64,000 nucleotides of DNA from Gavia stellata (lineage: Eukaryota > Chordata > Aves > Gaviiformes > Gaviidae), in contig NC_082611.1 of assembly GCF_030936135.1 (NCBI RefSeq), forward strand, positions 12,725,001 through 12,789,000, read 5' to 3'. Shown piece by piece: positions 29,301 to 44,300 of this stretch (the stretch's first letter is position 1; every line of letters begins with the position of its first letter). Under the pieces are notes generated by a model. That model was not told the DNA's origin. It did no database searches and worked only from the letters and a program-made list of their open reading frames with translations. The position numbers were made by a program, and so were the translations under genes.

Positions 29301-32300
29301 AATAATATTTGACAAAACTAAAATAAATTTTCTTCACATAGATCTGAACAATCTCAAACACTGCTTAAACAATTCTTCGGCTTTGTTTAAAGCTTTCCTA
29401 TTCCCAAGAAGTGATGCAAACTTCATATAGAATTCTTGCCTACATTTTCTTTTGCATTTAAAGGGTTACAAAGCTATAAAAGACAATTTTAAAATCCAAA
29501 GGAAAAAAATGAAGATGGCTATACTTTGCTTACAATGGCTAATATTAAGAAGAGGGTTTTTTTCCCAACTTTTCCCACGAAAATCTTATCATCATCATAT
29601 ACTAAGGTACTAACAATGGAGAAAATAGTGAGAGATCTGTTGATTCATTTTGATTTCCAAAATACAATTTCTCAGTAGGAAAGCAACCACACTTGTTAAA
29701 ATATTTAGATGTATGTTTTGCAGGAAATTGTTAAAATTTCCCTTAAGACACACTGAGCATATAAATCTCAGTATAGAGCTGGTATTTGAAACTAGTATTT
29801 GAGTTTCCCTGGAGAGGAAATTATTATTTACTTACTTTCAATATAAGACCTATGTTCACAGGACACCTACCAAATCTGCTTGTTTCTTTGAAAATAATGT
29901 AATCCTTTATTTACATAAAGAGTGCTTCAAAAGCATCATATGAATACATAGCTAATACTTAAGATGGGGAACAGTCCAGCCAACTAAACTATCCTTAAAA
30001 TGCTCTAACATTCTGGCAAAGGCCATTAACCTAAAATAGACCCTGAAGTATATTAATGGTCATGACTTCATGATGATAAAATTGATCAAGTGAAGGATTT
30101 TGCTTCTGTTCTTCTCTGATAAGAATTGCCCAGTTTATCAGGCCAGTCATCTGGGATGATTACATCATCTCACTGCATTTGCATAACCCATACTTTATAA
30201 AAACAGTATTAACAGGGATGTTCTGAAGCATGGTCTGTCACCTTTTACTTGTCTTGCACAAAATCTGGTTTTAAGCTATAACAACCATCACCCTCTTGCC
30301 CCCAGATATCAAGAAGTGCTTTCAAAACAGATTTTAACTTTGGACCATGAAACAATAAAGCAAAGTGAAGCACAGTTTAACTACAATAACATAACTGCAT
30401 GCTCTCTAATGAAATATATAGAGCTTTATGTATGCACTACGACAGAAACTGAACCAGACCCGACTGAAATAAATGTTCTTGAAAGTTCTAAATTCACTGA
30501 GGAGAGAAATTAGGCAACTGATTCAATAGTTATACTAAAATTCTCCACAGAGTGAAATATTCAGAAGGGCTGAAAACGTTTATATCATTGTCAATTTCTT
30601 AAAAACCACACTGGATGATGTACAGCACTGACAGCTAATGTGGCCTTACTAAAAAAGTGATTAATCTTCTAAAAATATTGCCAAAAACATATCTCTCCTT
30701 TAAATCAAGAAGAAGCACCATCACCAAGGGAAAGCATAACTTGTTTCTTACAATTACAATCAAATTAACAGACTGTATGAGCTTTGCAGAACTCTTAAAC
30801 ACCACTTAAAGTTGTAGCATTAAGAAATGAATACATGAGGCTAGTAATTTAACTGCAACTTGTTCAATAATTTTTTCAAAAGGCCCAAAATCTTTCTCTT
30901 AATCGGGCTTGGAGTGATTTTTACTTTAAGGGATAAAGACAGACAGATTCCTACAAAAAACACTCGAAACTAGGAAACCTCTTTCATTCATCAGTGAAGA
31001 TAAGGTGAGAAGGAAGAGGCATTTGATATTTGTTTTGTAATCAGATGTAAAACAATATATTAATCCATTTTTATATTATTGGCTATCATAAAATGCATTT
31101 CAAAAATGCAGCATTTGAAATACTTCATGTTCTATGCCTGCTTTCTCATACTTGGTATGAAATAAAAGCTTCAAAATACTTTTTTCTCTGGATTTGCACG
31201 TGCATACAGTGGAAGTCTCCATTTCCTGGAATTAAAAGTAAGTATGTGGTTGTTTGAACAAACTACCATGTTGCACCACCCCCAGTATCTTCTCCTTCCC
31301 CTCCCTCCCCCCCCCCCAAAAAAAAAAAAAGAATTAGTAGATGAAGTCACTTGTTATGAACACAAGTGCACTCTTCTTAGAGAAGGTTGATTCTGAAACA
31401 GTAACACTGGCATCTTTTCAACCACACCTTTTCCATGGAAGTCATGTCAAATAAGGAAATACATTCCCATCATACAACATACACCCGTCTTCTGGAAAAC
31501 CTGACCAGCAATATAAATGCTTTTATGATTTCTGTTCCCCAGACTCAGGAGTCAGGCAAGCTCCAATTTAGTCCTAAGGCAGTAGAACATCTGCTTTCTA
31601 AGTAGGGCATTTGAATTCTGAATCACATTTAAAGAGAAATGCTGAGTTTTGTGAAATGATTGGCAGCTAGTGGTAACAAGATTGCATCTTTTTGTATAAT
31701 ACAGCAAAATTAAGTACTTGCAAGCAGTATGAGATTCAACTTTAAAATGATTCAATCCAAAAGGAGAAAAGTTTATCATCTGGAAAAAACCCACCTCTCT
31801 GCAGAGAAGTCAGTTTGGGAAATAGACAATAAGGAGACAAAAGAACAAAGAGCTCCTTGATTTAGAATCATTCCTTTAATCCCAATTCCAAGCTAATGTT
31901 TTAGGAGTAGCTGTGTCCCTTTTCTGTCTTGCCAGCTCTAAGGTAAACAAAGCAGTGCGCAGTATCCCAGCTATTTTTACAAACTGGCAAGAAAATGATC
32001 ATAACCAAATTAAAGGAGGAACTATACACAACTGACAGATGTGTTGCATAAATACTGAGTATGCAAAACATGATTTAAACTAACTCAATTTGTAAAGGAA
32101 GGCAAAGTATTAAGACACTTCCAGTGTTTTTGGAGAAACTGCCATGGATGTTTTGCTCACAACGTACCTGGAATACACACCCAGGTATTACTTGTTTCTC
32201 TAGAAGTAAATTTTTCCATCAGCCTCATCCTGGAGTTATGTGTTCAGAAACCTGTCACAGTAAACTTTTCTTTGCTTATACAAGTTACAGTTCAGCTTTT

Positions 32301-35300
32301 GCAGATACAAATCACAAAGCACAAATTGCATAATAATGAATGCTAATCTTACCTGGAACTTTGTCAACAGATGCAAAAACAGAGCGTTGCACTGTAGGAT
32401 CACTGCTACCACGTCGTGACTGATCATAAAATCTAAATGGAAGGTGTTGGGCTGTAGCTGCAGAGCTGTGTCCAAAACCCATAACAACTTCACTTGAAGG
32501 CTGAACAGGAAGATCCAGGAGAGCTATGTTTAATCACAATTGATAATTTTTGTTACTCAAAAGTACATAAAAGGAAGAGTAGGTGAAAATAAAAAATTGA
32601 TAGTTTGCTCAGGATCTTAAGACTAAACCAGATTGTTTAACATAACTTGCCTGCATTTACCTCTTAATTATCGTTACAATTGCATTGGAAAAGAAGAGAG
32701 ACAACATTCGTGGCAACCTTTTCTACCATTGCTGTCCACACCACACTCACACTAAGGAAGCCTCAGTATACAGTGAGGGAGAAAAAAAAAAAAAGGATTA
32801 CAGTAAGCTCCTTGCATTAAACAAGCCATAGATGTTATTAAAAAAACCAAAAAAAAAAAGCCTTCTGTTTTCCCCTGTATAAAGAAAGTCATACATTAGT
32901 TACAACCGAACACTGCAGAAAGACATTTAAAGAGACATTTAAAGGCAAAAAATTGCCTTTGCATTACCATTCAACCTAAAATTTTAATATTGAAATAGAC
33001 CTATATTAAAGTCAAACTTGCTTTAAATCTTTTAACATGAAGAAAGCCATAAAAGCATGACATATCTATTTTGTAAACTCAAAGTATAAAACTGTAGTTA
33101 GCTTCCTACAGAACCATAAGACACTAAAATAATCTTAAACCATCTATAATGAGAATAAGTCTCTGGCCAACTCAATTTTAATATCAGCTATGACTTTGTT
33201 TTTCACAACTCTGATTGGTTCATTATTGCTCTTAGACAATCCAAGTAACTGAGATAGCTGGTGTCCTCTCTCATTTGCCCACCTATTTTCCTTCCTGTAT
33301 TTCAGAATTTCCTTTTCTATACTCACCAGTTCATTCAGTTTACTGGTAAGCTTAAATTTATTCTTCACTCACTTAATATTCAAGCAATATTTTATCACTC
33401 TCTGCTATTTACTCAAATTAACTCTTTCCTGCATCTCTTCGCATGCATTTCCTCCAAACACAGAAATCTAGCTGCTGATACTCCACTTAACATTTTGGAT
33501 TGCTCATCATCACCACATCCAAGCATTAAGCACCATCATCAACACCATCAGGACACCATCCAACTCAGGACTCAGGCAAGCTGAGCTGCAATTTAGTCCT
33601 AAGGCAGTAGAACATCTGCTTTTTAAGTGGGGCATTTGAATTTTGAATCACTGAATCACATTTAAAAAGAAATGCTGAGTTTTGTTAAATGATTGGCAGT
33701 TAGCAGTAACAAGCCAGGATTCCTCTTTTTTCATCCTTTCTTTGATGTGTCTATCATTAAATATGAAAACACGTATTTTACTCCAACAAAATCTGTTGCT
33801 TGGAAACTAGACACTGGTTTACAGTTTTCTGTGGCACACCACTTAGATTTTTCTAACACATCCTTATGTTACAGAGTGACTTGCTATGACATACAAGTCT
33901 TGTTTCTCAGAATAATTTCAAAATAACCTTCACCTGCTATTCTCTGCATTTTCATACGCCGAGCTTGGATACGGCCTTTTGCAAGACGTTGTTTTGCAAT
34001 AATGCAGCGAATATGATCAGAAAAAATAAACGTAGCTTGAAGGATAGGGAAGGGCTTAGAATGAGGACTTGAGGCAGGCTTATGAATTATTATGTTCAGA
34101 GCTCTACTGTCATCCTCTACTCCCGTCACCTGCATATCCTAAAAAGAAACAGAAGGCAATAAGCTAATGAAAAAGTCAGCGATTTTAAACTATAGATTAA
34201 ATACAAACATTAAAAGAAACCCTATGAACGCTTCACTAAAGCTCCTAAAACAGTTTCCGTATAAAAAAAAAAAAGGACAATGCAAGTTGTACAACCTTGG
34301 ATTTAGTTCTTCAGAAATTGATACTTGTAGAGATTAAGTCAGTTTAAAATTCAATTAAGTTATTTGAGCATAGTGAATTTTCAGGAAATGCAAACAGTGT
34401 TGGCTAAGGCAAGAAAGAGACATAAATGAGAGAAACTTCTTAAAGCTTTTGAAATCAATTAGATGAGCACAGATCATTTTGAAACTACAACCTGTCATCT
34501 TTACTACCCGTGTAGGAAGACCAGAACTCTAGGAGAGTGCTTGAGACTCAACCCTAATTGTAAATGATTCCAGTGTCCAAATGAACACAGCCCAATATAC
34601 ATTGGGGAAGTTACCTAATTTTCAAGTGTGCCTCTAGTTAGCTATGTAAACTTCTTCAGAAAACCAGAAATAGCTTAAAAGGCAGGAACTAGAAAAAGAC
34701 TAGTAACAGAAGAAACACGTAAGCATGGTACAAAGCTTAAATATATAAGCTAATATTGGTATTGCTATTTATCCAACATAAATGTAGACTTTCAGCTGAG
34801 AAAAGGTAACCACCCAGATTAAAACTTCTCTTACCTGCAGAAGGCCTGCAAACTTAACTACACCCCACCCAAGTCTGGCAACATCTGGCTCAACCAAACT
34901 CATCTGGTAAATATCCACAGCCAGGAATCTTTGAACTTGACCGCCATCCTTTGTTATGACTGTACAAGCAATTAGATCACTGTTATCTGAAGGAAGGAAG
35001 CAAAAAAGTTACACAGATACTGAAGTTAAGGGTTCAGGGTTTGGGTCATTTTATGTAACATAAAATGTTAATATATAAAAGTGTAATCATCTTTACAACA
35101 CAAGTTATTCAAGGTGGTTTTTTTCAATACATATTTTGCATTTCCCTATCATATTTATAGTTGCATAGAGAGGGCAGGATATATTTTAACAACAGCTGTT
35201 CAGATATCTTGCAAGGTGTATTATATGCACCTTGCTTTCTCTTACCACCTTCGTTACCTTTAAGTATAAAAGGTCACTTCATTTCAGGGGTGAAATTGCA

Positions 35301-38300
35301 ACAGTGTTGATTTCTCTCACTAAGTGGAAGTCTCAAAAAGTCTTGCCAAAAGACCACAGATACAGTCCTACACCACTGCAGGCAATTACACTGACCTCAT
35401 TGTAAACGTAGGCTCCATTCTGACACAAGTTACATTTCTAGAGGTCTGAAACCTGACTGTTCTGACTGTTGGAAGCCTTTCAACTTCAAGACTATATGGA
35501 CTCTCCAGGTAAACTGTATAAGTTTTTTGCCAATATTTGTTAAATGAGGTGACATTTTTTCCTTTACCCACCCATTTTATTCATTTATATTGAACAAACA
35601 TATCCTCTCTTAACTATTACTCTAGGACCCCTCAAACAAGCCCCAGAATACAGATCTCAAGAAGTAAATACACCATTACCTCCCTGATCCTCCTGCATCT
35701 CCTCACTGCATCTATTCCAGTTCAAACCCATCATTCTTGAAAAGTGACTAAATCACTTTCTTTACACCAGCTGAAGTCTACTGAGCACCCCATAAACTGG
35801 CACTGACACCTCCTAGCAGACCTTTGCTAATCTTAATAGAGTTGCTTTTCCCTTTCTTCAAATTGATAATTTCATTCCCACACTTAATATACACAGGTCT
35901 TTTTCCTCTCTCTTATCTAGTATAATTTACAGCAAGTAAAAGATTCTATGACCATGCACGCTGTCCTACCAAGTTCATCATCTTTGCAATTCTAGATGGC
36001 ACTCCACATAACTTGATTAATTTAGCCAGCTAAGTTGCAGCATTTTAATTATTTCCTGCAAGTTTTGATTGGGTTTTGGTTTTTTTCCGGATAGAAACCA
36101 TCCAACTTGAAAACGTTGAGTTCTATATTTTGCTTCTACCTTAGCCATAGTTTTTCAACCCACTCATTCTCCTTAGCGCTCTCATTCCTTAGTATTGCTA
36201 AGGCATTGATAGACTCAGCAGTTTGGAGTTACTTGCTCAAATAGACTTTCCTAAAATGAAGGTTCAATGCTATAGGCATCAACTGCTGTTAAGATATATG
36301 AGACTTTTTTCCCCCTCCTATTCCACATACCCATAATATTTTTAAGGATGCTGAATTTTTAGACATGTGTCTATATACTGAAATCAGTTTGATAAATGGT
36401 ATCATTTACAGTAAGGTAAGAATCTTTCAAAAAGGCTGCATTCTTATTCAGATTTTTTGTATCTGTCTGAAGGGACCTATTCTGACACACAGAATTCCAT
36501 GTATCTCTAATACTTATAGCAGTATCTCCATACTGAACACTGATGTTAGATGCTCTTGCACCTGAAACCCAGCTGTAGCATTTTTCACATTATTTACACA
36601 ATGCATTAAAAATAATCCAGATAAAGTTCAACTCTATGTTCAGTATCTGAATTAAAACAACGGAAAAAAAATTTGATTACTGTTTTTCTCCTCATTAGTT
36701 TCCCATGGGAAACCCCCCCCCCAAAAATAATACTAGAAGAATTAGTTAAATGAATAGGAATGAGGCTGCAGGTTATACATAACAGTAAAACTTAAATTTA
36801 CTTATCCAAACATCTAAACAAGTAGTTAACACCATATTTCATACTAGAAACATCTGTGGGATAGATAAAAGCTACAAGTGGAAGCATACAGCTCTTTGCA
36901 GTGGCAGGTCAACTAGGGCCAACAGCCATAAAATAAGGTTTGGGAGGTGGAGGAAATTCTTTTGTGCATAATACAGCACAACAGCTTACCCAGAAAGGTT
37001 GTGGAATTTCTATCACCAAAGATTTTCAAGTTTCAAAAAACCAAAACAAACACTCCTCCCAAAACCAATCTCCTCTTCCCCCCAACCCCTCCCCACCATA
37101 CCACAACCGAGTATTCCCTTCCAACTAACATTTCTATGATTCTACCAATTACCCTTTACCAGCAGGATCCATTCAAAATTGATTGGGTGGTAGGAGAGAA
37201 AGGGAGGAAATATGGAACCCGAATACAATTAAAAGAGGATAATTAACACTAATCCAGTGTGAATTTAGTGTGAGCTTTTGCAATTTGAGAAAACAAGTTT
37301 AATCAATAAATACGACACTGCTACTTTTCTTCAAGACATACAAGACGCGATTCAGTTACATGCGGACTGATTGCTATTATCTTCTCATATGCCCTGGAAG
37401 GCTCAAGAAATCCGTACCGGATTGGCAAATATTATTATAGGAGCTTATGGGAGATTTATTCCTTTTTAGAGAAGCCGCCAAGACAGCAGGCAGAAAATCA
37501 CAGGACATCTAAAATAAAATGACAATGTAGGCTATGTTTAGCCAACAGAATCCTACTCCAATATTATTGTACCAATGACATTCTAATAATCTGAACAACA
37601 GAAGACAACAATATATGGCTCTATGTAAATTTTTGATCCAAAAGTGTATCAGTGTTTGTATATATTTTATACATACACATCTAGAAGTGGTAACAGAGGT
37701 ATAGATGTAATACATACCTCCAGAAATTACTTTCTAATACCTAAAATATTCCACCTTTTCATTTGTAACTGGAAAGCTTGAAGTTATTATCAATGTTTCC
37801 AAGTCATGGGAAAACAAGAATAATGCAAGTGTCATTTATTCTCAACTGTGAATTTAGGCATAAAACACTCAAACATACTTGATTATTTTGAAATGCGTAA
37901 TGTTGTATACATCAGGGAATGAAAAACAGAAGCCTTCTAGTAGGAAGGATTGTAGCCAGAATTTAAGTTCTCTGAAGGAGACTTGGTATTAGTTGATAAC
38001 AAAGTGAATGTATTTCTACAATAAAATGGCAGAATGATCTCTGAATGTACACAATGGGGTAACACCTCTGCTTTACACTGGTGTATTACTGTAACACTGT
38101 GCCAGCTGAAGTACACAGCTGGGAGGCAGGAGGATTTTAACTCATACATAAATAGTACAAACGGATAAGAAATTTAATACAGGGCCAAGTCTAATAGACA
38201 TAAGCTACAAATGGCAGCAGTTCCATGGTGAAAATAATTGACTGATGAAACTACACAGTTGGTAGTCTGTTCCTTCACAGGACAAAAGTTTCTTATCAAG

Positions 38301-41300
38301 AAGTAACATTTTTCTAGGAATTCACTTTGGTTCAAACAGAACTAGCTTCAGGGAAGTCGTACGTAAAGCACAGGATATATGCCATGTTTTCTTCCAAGCC
38401 ATAGAAACAGAATAAAACAAGAAAATTCCTATGAATATAGCTAGTAACTGAGAAGGAATTAATTCTCAAACAGTTGGTATGAACAAAGAAGGATGGACTT
38501 ACTACATGGCCTGTCCTCTATATTGCATAAACTCTTATAACCGATACCTTTTTTGAAGCAGTTTCAATAAGCAAAGCATTACTGAAAAAAATTATCGAAG
38601 AACAGAAAGGAAAATTACTCATTTATTAGGCAACTGTTACAGGAATCTTTTGAGTTTATACAACTGAATGAAGCCCATTTACATGACTGTTTCTAGTTCA
38701 CAGCTGCTGAAAGGTTGTAAGCTAGTCATCCTTTATGACAAAAACAGAAGAGAAAGTGTGGTTAAACACACTTCCAGTGAACTGATCTGAGAATACTTAC
38801 AGCTACGCTATATAACAGTTACAGATACCCAACCACATTTAGATGAAAGAATTTCAAGCCCAGTCAACTTCAGTACTATTGAAATTCGATCTGGGGAGTA
38901 AAGTGAACCACCGACTAAATGGTTCACTGATGTGACACTGCTGCAAAAAAGTGTAGTGTCATTTCTGAGATTAACAGCAATGCTTAATTTTTACCCATGC
39001 AAAATGAAGCTTGTAATGAGTTCGGACACTACACCTCCAAGACATGGATCCAAGATTTCTCTGGACTTTCTCCAAGAAAAATACAACTTTTAGGAAATAC
39101 AGCCTAGGAAGGGGAGTTCAAAGACTTCGGCTGCTTGCAGCGAAGATTAAATGAGGTGAAAATATTGCATGAACACAGGCAAATATTTTAACCTGGAAAG
39201 ATTGTATTATATGAAGTCTTTATGAATGTAACAGCTACTTTAGGAGATGGTCTAAATTTACCTGACCTGCCTCAGGGCTTGATCTTTAATGATTTTATAA
39301 TTTACAGTCATCACAATTCTAGAAATCATCTGCAAACATTAAAAGCTCTTACAGAAAACTTTTAGCACTTTGGGTGCATAGCTCGCAGTCCAAGATAAGC
39401 ATTAGGCTACAGATAGTTAATGCACCACCTCCCACTTTTATGTAAAGAAGTTTTTCCAACAGAATGTAGCCCATTTGGTACGGTATTATGCTTTGCTACT
39501 TACTGTGACAGCCTAACTCTGAAGTTCTTTGCAATTAAAGTTTTGCACTTTGATGAAATGAGTTTATACAGGAATGTACTATCCTTAACAGAACTACAAC
39601 ATACTCCCCAAATATATTCAGAGTTTACAAAGCCAACTTCAAATTTTACGTAAGTCCTGTGAAACAATTATCTGCACCATATTCTCTATCCAAAATGGTT
39701 TTGACAACCTATGTTTTGACCATGTTGTTGAGTAGTTTAAAATTAATTGCTTCTGTTACTCTTCACAATACACAGTCCTCTTTCAGAGTGGCTTATAATG
39801 ACTTTCTCGCCATGTCTGCCATCTTTCTTTTGTCCAGTAGAAAGTCAGAATCTCAGTTCACATATTAGTTTCTCCTCTTCGTCAGGACAGGATGCCACCA
39901 CCCTTCTTGAGCAGGGAAGCACTGTTCCCATCAGGAACAGCAGAAGAGAGCAAGAATAACTGCTAAGAGTGACTTGAAATCTCTGTTCTTGCAAGAAATA
40001 CTAACCACTTTAAAAGAAGAATTCTTGTTTAATGGATTTCTCACCACCTGTTTCAGATAAACAAATAGGTCTCAAAGACAGTTTTAATGCTAAAGACTTT
40101 TTAGAAAAGACTATGTCAAGATGTACTTTCAGGAAGATTCAGGAAAAAGGCAAGGTGGTTTAAGATGATGTTGGAAAGAGGGGAAAAATACAGAACTGTA
40201 TATACATGAATTGAGAAGGCAAGATAAATTGAGGAGAAACCCAGGGCACACATTTCAGAATGTAAACCAAAGGACAAGCCATGTTAAAGATGTTTAGGGT
40301 TGTGTTTGTGGTTTTGGTTTTTATTTTTTTTTTTCCTCCTTTCTCCCCACCCCTTCCCCCTCCCCAAATATGAGATGAAAAAAATCTTTCTTTTAAAAAT
40401 CACTTTAAAAACTATGACATAAGTACGTACAACCATCACCGTAAGCATAGAGAAAAAAACAATAATCAGACTGGGTTTGAGTATACTCAAACAAAAATAT
40501 ACTGGAAGAAAGTAGCTAACAAACACGTTTACAAAAATAACATTTACTCTAGCAGCCATCACAGAATTTTAAGAGCACATCTTCTCCCTATTACTGTTCT
40601 TGGTAATTTTTTTCCTCTGAATATGAAGGTTTATTTCCCAACAGCTCCAAATAACAACATATTATAAATGCTAATGACACACAGGGTACTGCAACTAAGC
40701 AGAAGCTCGCTTACTCCTAAAACTTATTTTCCTGTAAACACAAGACTACTGATTACCAGGCAGAAGGACTCTGTATTGCAGCATCATTTTATTGAATTGT
40801 CTCAAGATTGTCACACTGCACTTCTGACAATGTAATATTATTTTTTAATTATTTAAGTACCTTGATTATATTTTTTTCTAACAGATACCAAGTTGTTAAA
40901 TACAAATCTAGTATTTGCTCCTACCAGGCAGGTGTATTTTAAAAATATTTCAAACCAGTACTTATAAATCTAAAAGAGAAAAGATCACTATCACAAGTAA
41001 AACATTAAATAATTAACTATTAGTAAACAAGCAAAACAGTCCAATTAAGCACTTTTACATTACCATCAATAAATACAAGATTTGAACACCATACACACTA
41101 CAGATGAGTTATGCTACTATGTCCAGAAAAAAATCTTGCCTCCTAACGATATTCAGGAACAAGTGGATGTTGGCATTTAAAAGGAGTATTTCCTGGAATT
41201 TCTTACAAAAGATGCTATTTCCTCTCAGATGCTTATCAAGTTTCAAGCACACTGAACATAATCCATTTTCTTGTACCATGTGTGCTAGTACTCATCAACT

Positions 41301-44300
41301 TACTAGTGTAGGCTAGTGAAAAAATTTAGTTGTCAGAGTATCATGAAACCTTCACACTCACCTCAGTGTTTCATGACCATCTGGAAAATGCTCAAGACTA
41401 GTGTTCACTAGCACCTACAGTGATGCAGGAAGGCTAAACCAGGTATGATATTCTCTTCTGCAAAGCGTACACCTAGAATGACTAGCTATTTTTGCTCAAA
41501 CTGCATTTTTTTAAACAAAATTGTATATGTAATTCTATCACATATATGTGTGCGCGCGCATGTTTAAAGAGCATTTAAATAGATGCCTTTAAAAATATAT
41601 TTTGGTCTCTTAAATTCATTATAAAAATAATAGAGAAGTATACAGGAAAATAAGCTGTCATTTCAATTTATCTAAAAACCACATGATTCTGCAGCAAATG
41701 AGAACCAATAAAAACTTCATTTTCAGCTTGTAATGAGTATCTGAATTTTAACATTGGCATAAAGTTCAGACAGATCAGTTTTCAAATCAATAAATCCAAT
41801 TCACCGATATTTGCTTTGCCATTGTGAAAACAATGTCGAAAGTTAAACACCTTCTTACAGAAAGCATCTAGCTGTGACATTACAGAGAGAAAAAAACCAA
41901 TCAAACTGTGTTGTTTACTAAGCTGTATATAAATAAACTTCAGCATCTGATGTATGACAACATTGAACTGGAGAAGCACTAGACTGATTATGTTATTCCG
42001 CTGTTACTGTACTCTGACACCAAGGGAAAGGCTCTGTGCGAGAGAAATCACACTTGCCAAACCTCTCAACTGGACAGAATCTGTAATGAATTCCTGAATA
42101 TGGCAATCTAGAGAGCAAATCAGAAAAACTTGTGGGGAGAAAACATTTCTGAGAGGAAGTACTTGCAGAAGCATGAGGAACGACAATGACCTTATTTTAC
42201 ATGCAGGTCTTCATAACAGGACAGTTAAATTTTTATCAGGAAAAGTATGCTTGCCTTGCTCCAAAATAATCTCTTTTTAAGCCAGTAACTCACTTTTCAA
42301 GTGAGAAGGAAATACCGCTCATTCACATCTGAAGAAAGCTTAGCAACCGTACACTCTAAAACCTCCAAAGCATCTGTTACGCTTGGAAAATCCCAGTATT
42401 TCACTCACAGAAGTGTCATTATTTAGGAAATCAGGGGAATGGAGATCAGTCTGTTACACAGCATTACCCTTCATAGACCAAGCAACTGAAAGACTATGCA
42501 GAAGCATTTGCATCAAGACTGCAACAAATCAAGCATCTACCTAGGTGTTCCTACAAAGTATGTTTAGTTGAAATTAGAGGTCATGCACCTGCCCTACATT
42601 TTGGCTCACTCTTTTCCTCAAATGTGACAACATATTTAGGAATGAGATAGACAAACCCCAAACATCAGTACTTTGGAAAGAAAACTAAACAAAAATCTCT
42701 TTTAGCATACATAACATAGTCTTGAAATCAAGTTATTCAAAAATATTCATAAGAATTAAAAGCTAAAAATTTTAGTGTTATGTACCCACAATGAAATCTC
42801 TTACTAAACTATAGAAGGAAGCTTTCATTTGCCGAGGCAGTTTATGTTCAAATTAAACACTACTTATGCAAATAAATTGAACTAAGTTTCCATAGTGTAC
42901 TGTTTATGTTCACCGAACAGACCTGCAAAATAACTGGATAAAGACTGAAAAGATAAGTTATATTCCTTGGAAGGTATTTAATAGAAGAAAAATTTATATG
43001 CCATATGATAAAAGCTCTGTCAACATCTGCCAATACCTGTTTGGGGCGAGTAAGAAGATGAAGCCAGTAGTATCCATAACAAGATGAGAAGCGGTGAGCA
43101 CAAATTGAAATATGGGAAATTCCACAAAAACATTGGGGGGAAAAACCCCCAAACCTTTTTTATTGTAGAAGTGGTCAAACAATAAAACAGGTTGCCCAGC
43201 AATGCTGCAAAATCTCCATCCTTGACTATATGCAAAACTGGACTGGCAAGGGCACTGGGCAACTTGCTCTAGCTGACCCTGTTTTGAGCAGGGGGGGTTA
43301 GACTAGATGATCTCCTGAAGTTCCTTCCAACCTCAATTATTCCATGATATATTTTCCTCAAAACTTATTGAAAAAATCTTGACTATGATGGCCTTTATAA
43401 AGCCTGTCTATTTGGTAGAGACAGAGTGAACAAGGTGACTTGACTATTATGTTACTTTTTTCAGCTTTAGCAAAAAAATAACAGCTTTAAATGTATCACC
43501 ATTTACCTCTTGGTCATGGCAGCTAAAACATTGTGACTAAGAAAACCAGCAGCCTGAAACCAAACACCAAGGCTGTTGATTTGAGCTGCTGTAAAAACTT
43601 AAAGAAATCACCTACATGAGACACCTACAAACTAACATGCGGTCTAAGGCAGGCAGTTATCACAATGCCCAAGATGCTTCAAAACTACTTACAGTAAAAA
43701 ACAATACTGAAAAGTAATGGTGGCAGCATACCCAGCAATATGGAATGAACCTTCTGTGGAATACCTGACTCATTTCTAAACATACAGTCACATATAGTGC
43801 TGACAACCTTGCAACTATACTTAAAGGTTTACAATGAACATATGTGCAAAATATTAAAATGCTTCTTTACAAGAAACTTAAACTTTCTCATCAAGCTCCC
43901 ATAAAACACCAACATTACACTCAGGGGAAAAAAAAAGTAGTTTTGATAAAGTGAGTTTTGCAGGATTTTTCAAAATCAAAACAGTAGCTGAAATAATTAC
44001 TGGATCTTGTTAACCTCTACTCCTCCCTGACACTATATATATACGAATGAGCATAACCACTGGAGGCATCTCAATCTTCAGAAAAATTTAAAAAGCATTG
44101 TAATAATATAGATTAAGGAAAAATTGTTAGATTGAAAATATCTTCAAAGTGATAATTAAAAACAGCACACGATCATAATTTTTTTGGGTCACATTTTGCC
44201 AACTGCTAAGTCTCCTCCCAAGATATGGCACCTATGCAATGGCATGTATCCTGTATGCTTTATGCTGAAATGCTGATATTCTCTTGTCTCTCTTTCTTGG

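Larger units (their letters stand above)
21946..32352 (-). other. CLEC16A intron (10.4 kb) with CR1 insertion
   Basis: Intron of 10,407 bp in phase 1. It holds a fairly intact CR1 3' portion at 26745-27293 on the plus strand, an AAAT microsatellite at 22639-22660, a 10-bp-arm inverted repeat at 24278-24301, a C11-A13 tract at 31307-31330, and one copy of the local duplication at 31545-31680. The open frames at 25680-26018 and 27914-28096 have no recognisable domain, and no extra CLEC16A exon was found. Confidence 0.85.

Noticed and set aside
32236..32493. Minus-strand frame of 85 codons over the exon at 32353-32523
   Set aside because: It is in the wrong frame; the CLEC16A frame is offset and matches the known protein.
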